DNA from: Allacma fusca
Lineage: Eukaryota; Arthropoda; Collembola; Symphypleona; Sminthuridae
Reading direction: 5' to 3'
Length of the DNA: 64,000 bases
Assembly: GCA_947179485.1 (NCBI GenBank)
Contig: OX359249.1
Location: forward strand, 46,575,415-46,639,414
Positions 39,001 through 50,200 of this stretch are shown one piece after another. A program made the position numbers and the translations under genes. Each line of letters opens with the position of its first letter. The first letter of the stretch is position 1. A model generated the notes under the pieces. That model was not told the origin of the DNA and made no database searches. It was given only the letters and a program-made list of their open reading frames with translations.

Positions 39001-42000
39001 CTGCAAACAAAAAAGGAAATAGGATTATAATGGACCCAACAATTATATGGGAAGTTAGCGGGAACCAATTTCGAGAAAATTGAATATACTGAAATCTTTA
39101 ATAAAATACCATTTAAACTCCCACAGAAGTTAGTGAAGGAAGTGCGGTCATGTCTACATTTCTTGGTTCTTATAAAATAGCATAATTACTCATAACATCC
39201 TTTAAAATTATTTTAAAATAGTAATTAATTCGTATAACTATGCAATTGTCGCATGTAGGGACGAAAATGCCATAAAAGTATCAGTGAAATGACCTCCTCC
39301 CTTTCTGTCTACATGCATATCTTTATGTGACTCTTGAGAGCTGAATGATTTCATGAATTGAGAACAAGCAATGTATTAACATTTTAATTAATCAGTGTAG
39401 AGGAAAGGTATAGACTCACTGTGCTCTCAAAATATCAATGTTCTCATCTACAAATAACTTCAGGTAGTGCCTCTGGATGATGGAGAGAAGGCCTTTTGTT
39501 TTAAGGAAATTTAGAAATCTCTCATCAAATCCCCTTCGGCTACTTCAATTCTCTGTAAGAATGATTAGTAAAATCAAGAAGCGTGCATCTATAGATATAT
39601 ACATATTCTCAAAAATACTTCTTCAAGAAACATCCCTGCTTGTATGAAAGTCAATAAGATTATTTGTAAAGGCGTAATGACTCAGTTAAAAGGCAGTTAC
39701 TATTCCTGGAATTTACGTAAACTTTCCTTGACTGGCGGCTTTGAGTTGGCAAATATCTACCTACAAAGTTTCATTAAATAAAGTTATATTGTCGCGCAAG
39801 AAGTAATTTTCTAAAAAATTCTGAGAAATGCAAATCAATATCAATATTTACCAACAGGGGTGGATTAATAAAATAATTTTTACTGCTGCTCTAAGCCTCA
39901 GAATTGATTTTGGACCATTTCTGCATGAAATCTGAGGGCCTTCATTAATTTTTTACCCTAGCCGGGCCAGGATGGGCCACCCCTAAATCCATCCCTGTTT
40001 AATAACATTTATAGTTGAAATAAAAATTGAATATCTGCCAGTTTCAGAATACAAAACATATATACGTTATAGGATTTCTGCCCCTAATTCACATTGCAGG
40101 TATTCATTTTTCGGAGCCCAACTGTTGTACACATGGTTGTTCAGATATGTTTCCTTCTGATACACAGTATTTTAACAGTAATTCAATTATTAATCGATTT
40201 ACTAAGAAAAATTTTATAAACGGAGAGTTCCCAGGAAAAGAGTCTAGAAAAAGAATACAAAAGTGTATAGATTTAAATTCAAAGGTTTTCATTTTCAAAT
40301 TGGAATTTTTTTCAAGGCGTTTTTGTAAATTGAAATTCAAAGAACCGAATGAATATAATCGTTATTAAAATAGTATTTTCTATTATATTTAGCCCCACGT
40401 CACTTCTCGGAGTACCGCTGCTTGTTACGAATGGAGAATCCGAAACCTGCCTCCGCCCGGGGAAAATTACATAGTCTCAGTTGAACCTCAAGCCTACGCT
40501 CTGGTCATTTCAAGTTTGAATAAAAAGTACTACAAAAAATTGTCAGTTGATGATTTGAAACGTATGGGATTGAACCCTGTTCCTGGAAACCTCCAAACAA
40601 CCTTTGCCAACAGAACTCTTATCATTCAAGTACGCATTTCTGTTACCATAGTGAAACAAAGTAGCAAGAAGGTGAAAGTAAAAATAGTCCAACTCTTTGG
40701 AGTGTACGTTCTGGAGCGTTAGTTGATCAATGTTATGCCCAACAGAGACGTTACCTAATCCAGCTGAGTTTCCAAATCACTCGATTAAACTCAGGTGCAT
40801 ATGTCACTCACATCGACAATTCCACGTATCTCCTGGGAATGATGTTTGATTTGTTTCGGAACGCAAATATGGATTCGTTATTTCCAGTCATACACAAATG
40901 TCGAGAGGAGAGCAAGGTTGTTGAGAGTTGTCACGGTGATTTGGAAAATTGGATCTTCGAATTAATAATGACACATGTAACAGACACTGCTTACAGCATT
41001 TCATGCAATTAATACATTTTATAAAAGCGACGAAGTTACTTTCATCAGAAATATTCTATAGAGCTACTCCTGATGTCATTTCATTGCTGACATTTCCCCA
41101 GATTGTTGATGACATACCTTACTTGCTGCTTAGGAAAAAACTGTTCGTGTTACGAGAAGCCGAAGGTATTAGTATGAACAAGTTCGTAGGGACACCTACA
41201 TATAAATAACTACAAGTATAAGATAGATTCCTTTCGAGAGTCTTGGTCTGTGCCTCTGCCAAGGGAATTCAATAGCTGCTGGTCTAGTGGTGTAGCTTCG
41301 TATTTCATCTCGAATGTGTACTTTTACCGTGAGATGTTAAAAGACTATGTGCAGGAATTACGGGACACGGTTCGAGGAAACGTTCCGAAAAATTAGGAAC
41401 TGAGCTTGAAATTGATCATATTATCTGTAGAGGCGAAGCCAGCATACACATGTATCTATCTATAGATACCATATAAAACAGTACATCCATAGCTCCTATA
41501 GATATTATATTGTTTTATCCTCGAAATCCCATAATTAATACTCAGATTTTTACTGGTGTAATGTTCATTCGTTGCAGAGTTACTAGAGATGAATCTAAAA
41601 TGCATCACATGAGGCCATATACTGTAGGATCAGGAATTCCGGAAAGGACCAAATCAGGGTGAATTTATACAGTAACATAAACTGACTGTACTTAAAAGTG
41701 GTTGTAAATTAGAATTTGACATGACAGTAAAGGGTGATATGACAATTTTTTGTGGCTTCCGGGCTCTAGGGGAACATAACCAAGGCATTCCACATCCAGA
41801 ACTTTTCTTCACTGAGTATATTGGCAGTGGTTGAGTTGGAAATACTCCGTGGTTTTGAAAGCTTACTTATGAACTGGAATCAAATAGGTGTATGTACATA
41901 CGTAGGTATTTTATCATAAACAAAGGTAATAAAGTAGGAATGCATTGGTTCAGGAGGTTGTTCCAATTTCATTGTGCAATGAAATTGATCTTTTGAGTGG

Positions 42001-42640
42001 GATTTGGTTTATAAGGGTATGTACATACGTGTAGTTACATGTGCAGATACTCGATAAGTATTTCCAGGAAGTAAGTGCACATGGTGAGACTACAATCAGT
42101 GGCGAAAAGGGTACAATAGCAGATATGGTCATGATTGGTTCCACTTCTCCAGCAATGTTGAAATAGTAGGACCAACGTACATACAGAATTGCAAGTTCCC
42201 TTAACTAAGTGGACCAAATCTTAACCCTTAACTCACTTAAAGATTACTGATTCCATACTTACTCAATTAAAAGACAGGAATTTGGAGGAGGCCAGGATGT
42301 CAGAGCTTGTCCCAAAATCCTTGTGCCGTTTTTATGGGACGGTCAGTAATCATCAGTAATTATGGAAATAAATATCTGACTGCATTCTACACCATTTAAG
42401 TGGGAATAAATATCATGTGCTTGTGTTAATTGTATTATGCTGTGTCTCCTTTGACTATATAATTTTTCACTGCTTAAATTATTTATAGTCGTACATATAG
42501 ATAATGCAGGACCTTTTATTGATTTATAGTACAAAAAGCCATTGGAAATTATTGCGCTGGAGAAGAAAATTTGGGAGGAAATTATTTCACCGTTGAAAGC
42601 TGAAGGATCCAAAAATCCGAGTGGTTGCTCTCAAGCTTAA
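29793..42640 (+). CDS. DPCD protein, three C-terminal coding exons; first exon not found
   Basis: DPCD is a small conserved protein linked to ciliary function ('deleted in primary ciliary dyskinesia'). Three exons are secure: 29793-30037, 40393-40629 and 42530-42640. They join in frame as 81, 79 and 36 codons plus stop. Matches to the human protein from memory are RVHYKLPDGREM (human KVHYLFPDGKEM), LIIRESNSN|P (LIKESNANP), YEWRIRNLP (FQWRIRNLP), NKKYYKKLSVDDL (NKKYYKKFSIPDL), FANRTLIIQ|YKKP (HANCTLIISYQKP) and the Lys/Glu-rich tail. The acceptor before 29793 (CTAATCACTCATTTTGGAACGGACAG has a good branch site, cited in parts: CTAAT, then GGACAG) leaves the exon in phase 2. A TTG-initiated reading from 29780 would begin in the intron and is not the start. 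The intron between the first two found exons is 10,355 bp and carries several transposons. An AATAAA lies at 43057-43062. Confidence 0.93.
30038..31345. other. DPCD intron, 5' part; minor repeats
   Basis: Contains a short CGTC microsatellite (GTCCGTCCGTCC, about 30241-30254), a 10-bp palindrome CGAACGTTCG near 30318, and a 14-bp tandem repeat at about 30977-31016. No gene is recognised. Two overlapping opposite-strand open frames at 30823-31155 mirror each other across the tandem repeat and look non-coding. Confidence 0.5.
30977..31016. repeat. 14-bp tandem repeat, about three copies
   Basis: The unit GTGTATATGTACAT is repeated just under three times. It is partly self-complementary, so it also forms short hairpins. 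It is a simple tandem repeat without evident function. Confidence 0.7.
31640..32480 (-). mobile_element. Tc1-like transposon relic
   Basis: The minus strand encodes the C-terminal part of a Tc1-family DDE transposase. Clear pieces are WGxF-like MGCFG, FQNGNDPKHTSK (second catalytic Asp) and WPAQSPDMIQIE (catalytic Glu), with 32 residues between that Asp and Glu where 34 is usual. The Trp after IEQL is a TGA stop. Degraded C-terminal sequence (GKIPPKLPGS) continues to about 31930. Direct repeats ATTGAAGTTGGAC at 31661 and ATTTGAAGTTGGAC at 31852 look like the internal repeats of an IR/DR-type end. The opposite inverted repeat was not found, so the upstream border is uncertain. It is inactive. 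Confidence 0.75.
32933..34024. mobile_element. Complete non-autonomous hAT element, 1092 bp
   Basis: The inverted ends are CAGGGTTGCACA and TGTGCAACCCTG. They are flanked by an exact 8-bp duplication CTTATATG (32925-32932 and 34025-34032), where the duplicated bases are part of the older hAT element. The ends are filled with the word GGCATTTT and its complement. The roughly 800 bp middle is AT-rich and has no transposase frame. Perfect target duplications and clean ends imply a younger insertion than its host. Confidence 0.93.
34125..35503. other. DPCD intron segment with a hairpin cluster
   Basis: No gene is recognised. The notable content is a group of strong stem-loops at 34758-35004, listed separately. 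Open frames at 35013-35306 (minus) and 35100-35333 (plus) overlap antisense and show no family resemblance. Confidence 0.45.
34758..35004. other. Cluster of three stem-loops within a partial direct repeat
   Basis: Hairpin A (34758-34801) pairs GGGTAGAT with ATCTACCC and GGC with GCC across a 21-base loop. Hairpin B (34885-34909) pairs CTGAAG with CTTCAG and GCC with GGC. Hairpin C (34948-35004) pairs GCA-A-TGCCATAT with ATATGGCA-A-TGC. GCTTGGATG begins two related segments at 34813 and 34938, about 125 nt apart, so the region looks like a diverged tandem repeat of structured units. No known RNA family is recognised. Confidence 0.5.
35504..36395. mobile_element. Probable old hAT-type element with GATCGGATA words
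   Basis: Both ends are dense in ATCCGATCGGATA-like words in either orientation, as in the subterminal arrays of the other hAT elements here. The right end reads CATCCGTGCAGAACC. The left end TGCATCGGATCG is a diverged inverse of it. The proposed 8-bp flanks AGTCTGTT (35496-35503) and ATTCGGTT (36396-36403) agree at six of eight positions. A second GTGCAGAACCTG at about 36156 may mark an internal or overlapping copy. Borders are uncertain. Confidence 0.45.
36404..39846. other. DPCD intron segment, nothing recognised
   Basis: No exon, RNA gene or bounded transposon was identified on either strand. Open frames such as 38329-38625 (minus) and 36899-37120 (plus) show no family resemblance. Confidence 0.4.
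39855..39997. mobile_element. Small hAT-like MITE
   Basis: The ends CAGGGGTGGATT and (inverted) CAGGGATGGATT match at 11 of 12 positions. The 8-bp flanks TTTACCAA (39847-39854) and TTTAATAA (39998-40005) agree at six of eight. At 143 bp there is no coding capacity. It ends about 390 bp upstream of a DPCD exon. Confidence 0.5.
40393..40629 (+). CDS. DPCD exon encoding the conserved core
   Basis: 79 codons in phase 0. It opens PHVTSRSTAACYEWRIRNLP, contains NKKYYKKLSVDDLKRM, and ends ANRTLIIQ|GTACGC. YEWRIRNLP and NKKYYKK are the strongest matches to human DPCD in the window. The acceptor is TTATATTTAG. Confidence 0.95.
42530..42640 (+). CDS. DPCD last exon
   Basis: 36 codons and a TAA. It opens YKKPLEIIALEKKIWEEI, matching the human YQKPKEVV segment, and ends in a basic/polar tail. 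The acceptor is TGATTTATAG. This completes the reading frame from the exon ending at 40629 in phase 0. Confidence 0.92.
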   Translation, partial: YKKPLEIIALEKKIWEEIISPLKAEGSKNPSGCSQA

Positions 42641-45600
42641 CAATGACTTTTTTATGTCTTGTCTTCACTTGAGCAAACCTGAATTCTATGTTATTTCACT
42701 TTCTCTAAACATTCTTTTGAAGTTCTATGCTATTACTTTTTGTCACCATTCTAAGTACTGTAGTTTTCATTGGATATGAGGCACAGACAATGTCACAATT
42801 TCCTTGACTGCACTTCACTCTTACGCCTTACCCCGATCTTCACTCATGTGTGCAGGAAGGCTGGGTCAGTTATAGCAGTTCTTCCTCATGGTATTTGGAT
42901 AAGATATAGTACTAAAACTCAGCCTGCATCTGCAGGGTGGCCAAACAACTCGTGGGCTCCAGGAGTCAAATTAGATGAAAGTGGAAGCCTATGGGTAAAA
43001 ACTTATTCCTTGAAGTTTAGCCCTTTTTTATTTTTGATATTTCTTACAATTAGCTAAATAAACTAGAAATTGGATGTCTGTTAAATTGTTAAATTGTAAT
43101 AATTTTAATTGAATTAGAATATATAATTATGGTTTCGACTCTACGAGGGATCAGTGTAGCCTTTTGAAACAATGAAGTTTTGTTAATTTTCTCGAGTTTG
43201 AAATCAACATTTGGGACATTGGCACTCCGACAAAAAATTGTTGCCTTGTTCTGAAGACATCATTACTTTTCTACTACAAATAGGTTAAATTGGTATTTGA
43301 TCAGTACACACACAATTACGTGACTGTCTAGCTTATGCGATATAATTTTAAGTGTCACATTTCTAAACCAAAAGTGCACATCAGGGGGCTAAGTACCGTG
43401 TACTGGCTCCAAAGTTGTGAGTGCAAAAATGTCTGGTATGGAAATCTTAAGCTCGGCCCTATTGGTACAGTTCTGTTATTCTGATTTTATCGTATTTATA
43501 TTTCGCAAAGAACTGATTTCTGTTCTCAACCTACCTGTGTTTGTCAAGTATGTAGAGTCGTCCTATGATAAAAACCCTAAAATTATAGATGATATACAGA
43601 AGCAATAAACAATAAAAATTTTATTGGGGAAGAATGGTTAGATTTATCGAATCTTCATTCTGGCTACAAAAATTTAGGTAAAAGATTCTGTTGAGTAACT
43701 CAATTTATACTGCCTCCTTCTTTCACTCATACATTTTGGGTTTACAGCATATTGAAACCGAAAAAATTGTATGTACCTATTGTGTACTGAAGACGACCTG
43801 AGAACTAGAGCCCAACTTTCGCCTAGAGTAACGGAGATAATAATTTTCGGCTAAGTTGTCAGCAAATACAATTATTTTGACAACTTGATGTCTCCCTGTT
43901 AGAAACATACTCAACCCAAGTAAGTATATTGAGGTTGTGAATGTAGGTCAGTATACAACTTCCAGGAATTTTGCTCAATTCACTACCTCTCTTTATAAAT
44001 GTAGAATTTCCTATAGTCACATGTTAGACTGACATCAATACTGACGGGGTTTAACAGCAAAGCCAAGGGATGAAGTAGCAGTAGCTTGCGAGAAGTGAAG
44101 ACGTGTTGAAGACTCTAAAAGTATTATAAAAAATTTTTCATCTGAAAGCTAAAGTAAACCAAACGACATTTTTCATGGGGTTCAACTACACTTTCTCTCA
44201 CTTTTCCTCTATCCATCAATTTCCCCCCAAAGAAATCCACATTTAACTTTCCGGGATGTGGATATGAGCCGACGCGATACTTACCGTTGTTCGCCCAGCC
44301 TTTTACACATAGATGTGCAGCAAGAGTGGCTTAGCCTCTGAATTCATGGTTACAAGTGAGGAAGTTCCTGCTACTTCAAACTTTACATATATCATTGATT
44401 ACTACTTTTGGCTCACTTGCACCCGATACTTGTAGAAAGTAAAAAGCCCAGCCGAACCTTCTGCAACTTTATCATGTCCTCTCCGATCGTTTCCAGAGCT
44501 TACGTAAGGAGCCATCATGATAAACTGTAGAGGCTTCCAGCAACACGGTTTTAGGGTTTCCTGTAATTGAAATAGGACAGAATTTTCGTGGTTCTTGAGG
44601 CAATTCATTTTTCATGTTACCTATTTTCCTCTGATTACTTTCATCTTCCTTTTAGTAGACACGGAACAAAATCGGAAACGATTTTTGGGATCTACCATTG
44701 TTTTTCTTACACTTTTATTTAAACATTATTGAACACCCAGCCTGCAACTACTTTCTGTAAAAATCACAAATGTTCAAAACTTGAAAAATCCTTGTGCCTT
44801 GCACAAAGTGTTAAAGAATTTGAACCGAGTTTTATCGTTAAACGGCTAAGCCATAATGTTTTCTTTCAAAAAGTTTACTATTATTGTAAGAAGGAGCAGC
44901 GGATCTCTTTCAAAGATCTTTGACCTATATTTACTAACTTCTGGATGGCATAAGAGGTCCGCATCTACACCTAGAACAAAAACTTACGGATATTTATAAA
45001 TTACCTTTCTTAAACTTCCCATCATTATTGTAGTTAGATTCAAGTGCATTTACTCGCTCTTCAAAGTAGATTGCATGTGGTACCAAACCATACAGTAGGT
45101 ACGTATATTGCACCATCCAATTGCAAGATTTAATTTGAACTACACGGGAAGAAGAAAGCTCTAAGGGAAGGAGAAAGCTCTACGGGAAATGCCTGAGCTA
45201 ACTCCAGGAACGTCAATTCACTTTCCTTGCATGCTGGCAAGAGGATCTCATGTGTGTATTGACTTCAGTGCACATATTAAATACTCCAGGGACTGTATAA
45301 CTAAATCATGTGCTTAGTTGGACGTGAGGCTGGTTTCCAAATAGTTTCAAGAAAGAACTATTCTTTTCCTACAGGGTGGATCCATAACTGATGAAATAGT
45401 GATAATTACAAGTAAGAATATACTCCTTTGACTAACTCTTAATGGTACAGGCAAATGTTATATTCTCATAGGATGAAAAGCATTGTAGTTTCTATCTCAG
45501 GTGTAACACTTGTAATAAAGTAGGTTCACACGCACTTCTTTCTTGGTAGAGACCTATCTATTTACATAAATGGAGTACCTTCCGTTAGCTAATTACCAGG

Positions 45601-46671
45601 AGTTCGTTGTTCAGGTTACCAATTACTATTACTACTCATTGGTCATGACATGGGAGAAAAGTTGTTGTGAAGCGTGCATGCTGAATGTCGGATTGAGGTA
45701 GATATAAGGTTCAGCTGTTTTGGGAAAATTGAGCCTTGTGGTGGGTTCTACGTCCCATAATGTACCTACCTACTCCTTCTTATGACTATGTGAGCCGCAT
45801 CAGGAATATCTGGTGATGTTCCGACTTTGCTTTGCCCATCCGTGCATTGCTCGAGTACAGAGTAGTTTCCTTCAATGATAACGGAGATTTCATTATTCGA
45901 CAGATGTCATGGATGGAGTATTCGTAGGTTTTATATATATTTATAATTATTTATACCTTGATGTAGGCGTATGCCTAGAAGGGTTAGAAATTTGATTCTT
46001 CTATCTAGTTGCATGTTCATATACATAGAGAGAAAAATTGACATTGGGATTGTGTTCAGAGATTTTTGCTCGCATAAAATAAATCTTCTTCAAGGAGTCT
46101 CTTCCAGTGAGAGTGTAGAATGTATGAACAAGATATGCAGGAAGATCTTGCCATTGAAGGGAATACACTACTATAAATTGTAAGGAAGTTTATTATAAGG
46201 TGTAGGCTTGAATACATAGAGATGATGCAGACGTAGATAGATATACACAAATGACATAAATTATGGTAAAGTAGTAAAATTCGTAGATTTACAAAGAAAC
46301 TACAGTGTGCATGTATGTGGTTAATGTACAGTGCATGAACAAAATACATGGAGCAATAATGATGATGTTGGCACACTCAAGTGTACCAAGGGTAAGATGT
46401 TTCATATTAAGGCAAATATGCAGAATCTGTAGTTTCAGTGTGTGTACGAGGGAGTCAAGAAAGAACATGCTCAAAGCTGAACTTGGAGAGCACATTAAAT
46501 CACCCTTTAGTCCTCCAGTCATGAAGATAAATTATCTCCAGTCATTTGACAGTTAAGGGAAAGAATCCGCAGTGTCAGGAATTTCTAAGAACATTCATAA
46601 TTCCCTCCTGTGAACATGACATGAAACATATACAGTAAGAACAAAATTGATCACACCTCTTAAGCCATATA
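42641..46671. other. DPCD 3' flank and intergenic
   Basis: DPCD may end after AATAAA at 43057-43062. The only other exon-like segment is at 42856-42994 (listed separately). No other gene, RNA or bounded repeat is recognised. Confidence 0.4.
42856..42994 (+). other. Exon-like open segment of unknown identity
   Basis: A 139-nt open stretch, more GC-rich than its surroundings, is bounded by an acceptor (GTGTGCAG) and a donor (CTATGG|GTAAAA). The frame reads KAGSVIAVLPHGIWIRYS, then a Pro/Trp-rich stretch, and ends LDESGSLW. The protein is not recognised. No partner exon was found on either side, and the segment falls between the DPCD stop and the first AATAAA. It could be chance sequence in the DPCD 3' UTR, an alternative exon, or one exon of an unseen gene. 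Confidence 0.25.
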
Positions 46672-47219
46672 CACTTAATTATAGATAAAATCCTTAATTC
46701 CAATCATAGAAATTTAGAGTTGATGCAAATCGTAGGTAATAAAATTACTCATCGATGGGTATTTTCATTACCGCAAATTGATTTAACCCGCGATTCGAAG
46801 CGTCGGCCAGTATATGGCAGTAGGAGATAGAATGAGGGCCACTCTCCTGAGATAAAAGTCCCCCTCCGATGCAGATATTCTACCGAAGGGTGGTGATTGT
46901 TTAACAAAAATAACAAAATATACTACCTGTCAAAATAAGAAGGATCTTCAAAAATATAATGATAGCAGGACACCCCATAGGCTCCCAGACCATGCCTAGG
47001 CGCAAATATAAAGCATAGAGAGTATGAAAAAATATTCAGAGAGCATATGGGGTATCATATTCTCAATATATTTTTGAAGATTGCAACCACTTCGCATTGC
47101 GCGTTAAAGCAATTTGCGGTAATGAACATACCCATCGATGGAGAATTACATTACCTACAATTTACACCTACTCTCAACTTTTTATGATTGAAATTAGGGT
47201 TTTTATCTATTATTAAGTG
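46672..47219. mobile_element. Long-TIR MITE, 548 bp
   Basis: Inverted ends of about 140 bp begin CACTTAATTATAG at the left and, inverted, CACTTAATAATAG at the right. They stay clearly alignable through ATCGATGGGTA and TTCATTACCGCAAATTG. TA flanks both ends (46670-46671 and 47220-47221), fitting a TA target site. The middle is about 260 bp without coding capacity. A Tc1-mariner-type origin is likely from the TA but not proven. Confidence 0.8.
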
Positions 47220-50200
47220 TAGATGGCTCGAGGGGTGGGATAAATTGTTGTGTATACTGTATTTGATGTTTTAATTGCAAACACATTTGGTAATGTAGGC
47301 CAGAGATGTTATTTCTGGCTCTCTGGATTCACTAACTTTAGAAACCTTTGGCCAGAACCTACTCCACAGGTAAGCCCGGCTGTCAGGACTGGTAAAATAA
47401 TTTATTGTTGGAACTAAGCCCTCCAGTTCCAGTTACTTCGTCACACACACACGCACAAACATGCACGTTGAGTAGCAGACACTACATTTTCATTAAAGCA
47501 AAAGCAACAGTACTGGCAGAGTTCAGCTAACTGATTAAGAGTTTCCTAGGTGATAGACAAGAGCAACCGACTCTCTACTTCAAAGCCACAATTATTATAA
47601 ATTTCAGAAGTGCTACTTTCTCAAATGAATCAAGCTCGTACTCCAGAGTACACTCATAAAAACACTCATAATTACATTTGGACCCTGACGCTACAGTGGG
47701 AAACGTTAAAGAAATTTATTTGGCTTTCAGTTCCTGTATGTATTTACAAATCAAAAAGTTTGTATGAAAATAATTGCCTTCGCTATCGAAACAGTGAAAG
47801 TGTTCTGCGTTAAAAATTATTTTGCTGTATGAGGACGTTCACGAAATCTCCTTCTACTGTATATAGAGTCCCTAGAAATATTTTCTCCCCTAACCTAGTG
47901 TAACCTCATGGAATATATCATCCCCTCATATTTGTGGCAATATTATTCCAGTTTAAAAAAAAAGAAAGTTTCTCTTGGATACCTGAGCGAAATTGCGGTA
48001 CAAAGTTTTCCAAATTAAAATGACAACTTATTTGCTGAGGCTCCTGTTTAGAAAATTGTATGGAATTTCAACAAGCTATCAATTAGGTTTCAATATGGAG
48101 AACAACCCAAAATGTGAAGTAGGGTTGATATGGCAAACTGAAGTACTTTAAGTAGGCTTTTGCAGCAATGTTCATGTATTTCAGGAGCCTGTGCAAATAT
48201 TTATAGAGCGGATAGAAACAGGATTTGAAGTAGACGGAACTTGATAAATTCTTGGAAATATATGGAAGATACTTTCATTTTTGCTTCTCACCTTCGACCG
48301 ATGAACCCAGAAACAAGTATCTGTCTGGCCAGGCTAATACAATAAATTTTATAAAATATGAAAAAATATTTGTAATTTTATCACAAGGTTATATATGGAA
48401 GATGTTTCGACACGGCTATGCTTCTATTGCTACGTTCCACTTTTGAGTAATTATTAGTATTTAATTTAATGTCTCTCTCTTTCTTTGGGCTTCACTGTAC
48501 AATTTCTCAAGAGCTTTACGTTCAGCTTATTCGCTCTGAGCCCGAAATCCCACTGATTTTGTCCTGATCTTTCTATTAGCTTTTCCTTACCTGATGACAT
48601 TTCACAAACCCAGTCAAAACCTTATTCTAATTAGCGATAATAACCACTATCTTTATTTCTTATGAAAATATCATAACCTATAATCATAAACCTTGAACAT
48701 AGTCCTTCAGGACCATTTCTTACATGTAAAATACATTATTTAAATGTATATAAGATTCGTTCCGTGACACTACTACTTTCTTTCGAGGACTGTGCCAAAT
48801 TTCGGAGTATTTACTTCACGCTGGATCGTCTTGAAGAATAGTAGCATAGTCGGTAAGGATGTGTTTCTTTGATAATGTTTCTTCTCACAGACGTTAAATT
48901 TATCGTTGGCTATTTAACCCGTAGAATGTATCCGAAACGGAAAGCATTATTCAATTCTCCAGTGAAAGTATCTATTTGAGGACGGAACTTCAGAATTGGT
49001 CTGAGGGACAAGGGAAAGCTGTTCCAAACAAGCAAAATTCAAAGATTATGAACGTATTTTTGAAGAGGGATCCAAGAGGAAGGATGGTTGAGAAAGTATA
49101 GAGCAAACTCACAGTGGAACCTTACAGAAGCACCTCAGAGTTAGTCAGCCAAGTAAAGACATTCGGAGGGCGTATATCATCTGGGATAAATGGTGTGAAG
49201 AATTGTTTCGTTATTGGAAAACTTACTGAGCAACTTGTGGGGCATGGTACTGATAGTTGTGATAGATATGATATGATTCAGGCTCCGACCTGTACGGCCC
49301 GCAATCGATTTACTTCAAATTCTTTTATTAGAGGTCTGAACTGTATCAGCACTTCAGATGATGGCCTTATGGCATTCCGTATCTACGTGCGTACTACATA
49401 TGTATCTACATTAGCAGGTGGTCGATGTTTCCTCAAGTGTGTCTGCACAGTTTGCACTACGTACACAAAGGCAAAATCTCAATGCACAACTCCGAAAGCT
49501 AATTTGACCATTTTAAGCTGATGACAGAGACATATTGGCAAAAATAAAAGTCTGAAAGTCCATATAATCATCCCGAAGGAGTAATGGTGCTTAGGGTTTG
49601 CTGATTTGAAAATGCCCTGGAATTTTGGGCATCTCGCCCACTCAAAATTCCTCGGGAAATTAGGCCGATTTTCTGATGTTTGAATTCTATGTCGAGGGTG
49701 TTTCATATCAATTTTCTTCCCCTAGCCCACATAAGGGAGTAAATCATAAAATATTTGCTTCCCCAATTCGTAGTAACTTAATTTCCAGAATTTGAACATT
49801 ACAGAACCAATTCTGATGTACAAAAAACGCGTATGCAAATGATACAAGAAATTTGAAAGTACGATAGTGCCCAAAATTAAAAGACCCCAGTTGTTGGGAA
49901 ATTGGGAATGCTGGTAGATAGAAATTCTGAGCATTTTCAGTCGGGCGGGAAAATACACCCAAGGAAATTTTGGAAAGACAAACCCTATAATGGTGGTAAT
50001 ACAGAACTATTCCACATGGAACATTAACAAGAAATACTCCCACAGTTCAGCGATAAATTACTCACACGAAGGATCGTAACTTGCTGGCAACAATTCCATT
50101 CCTCCTAAAGCATTCCGATTGTAACAAGTGTATAAATATGAATCTTAATTTCTTTAGCATAAAGTTCTCCCTAACCAATATTAATGCTGTTCGATGTCGA

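Noticed and set aside
40036-40098. Possible receptor exon reading HIYVIGFLPLIHIAG just upstream of a DPCD exon
   Set aside because: It is a short hydrophobic phrase vaguely like a class C GPCR ligand domain. No continuation or partner exons were found, and the frame beyond is low-complexity.
49114-49521. 135-codon open frame as a gene
   Set aside because: It is the longest frame in the window, but has no family resemblance, no domain pattern and no splice context. One such frame in 64 kb is expected by chance.
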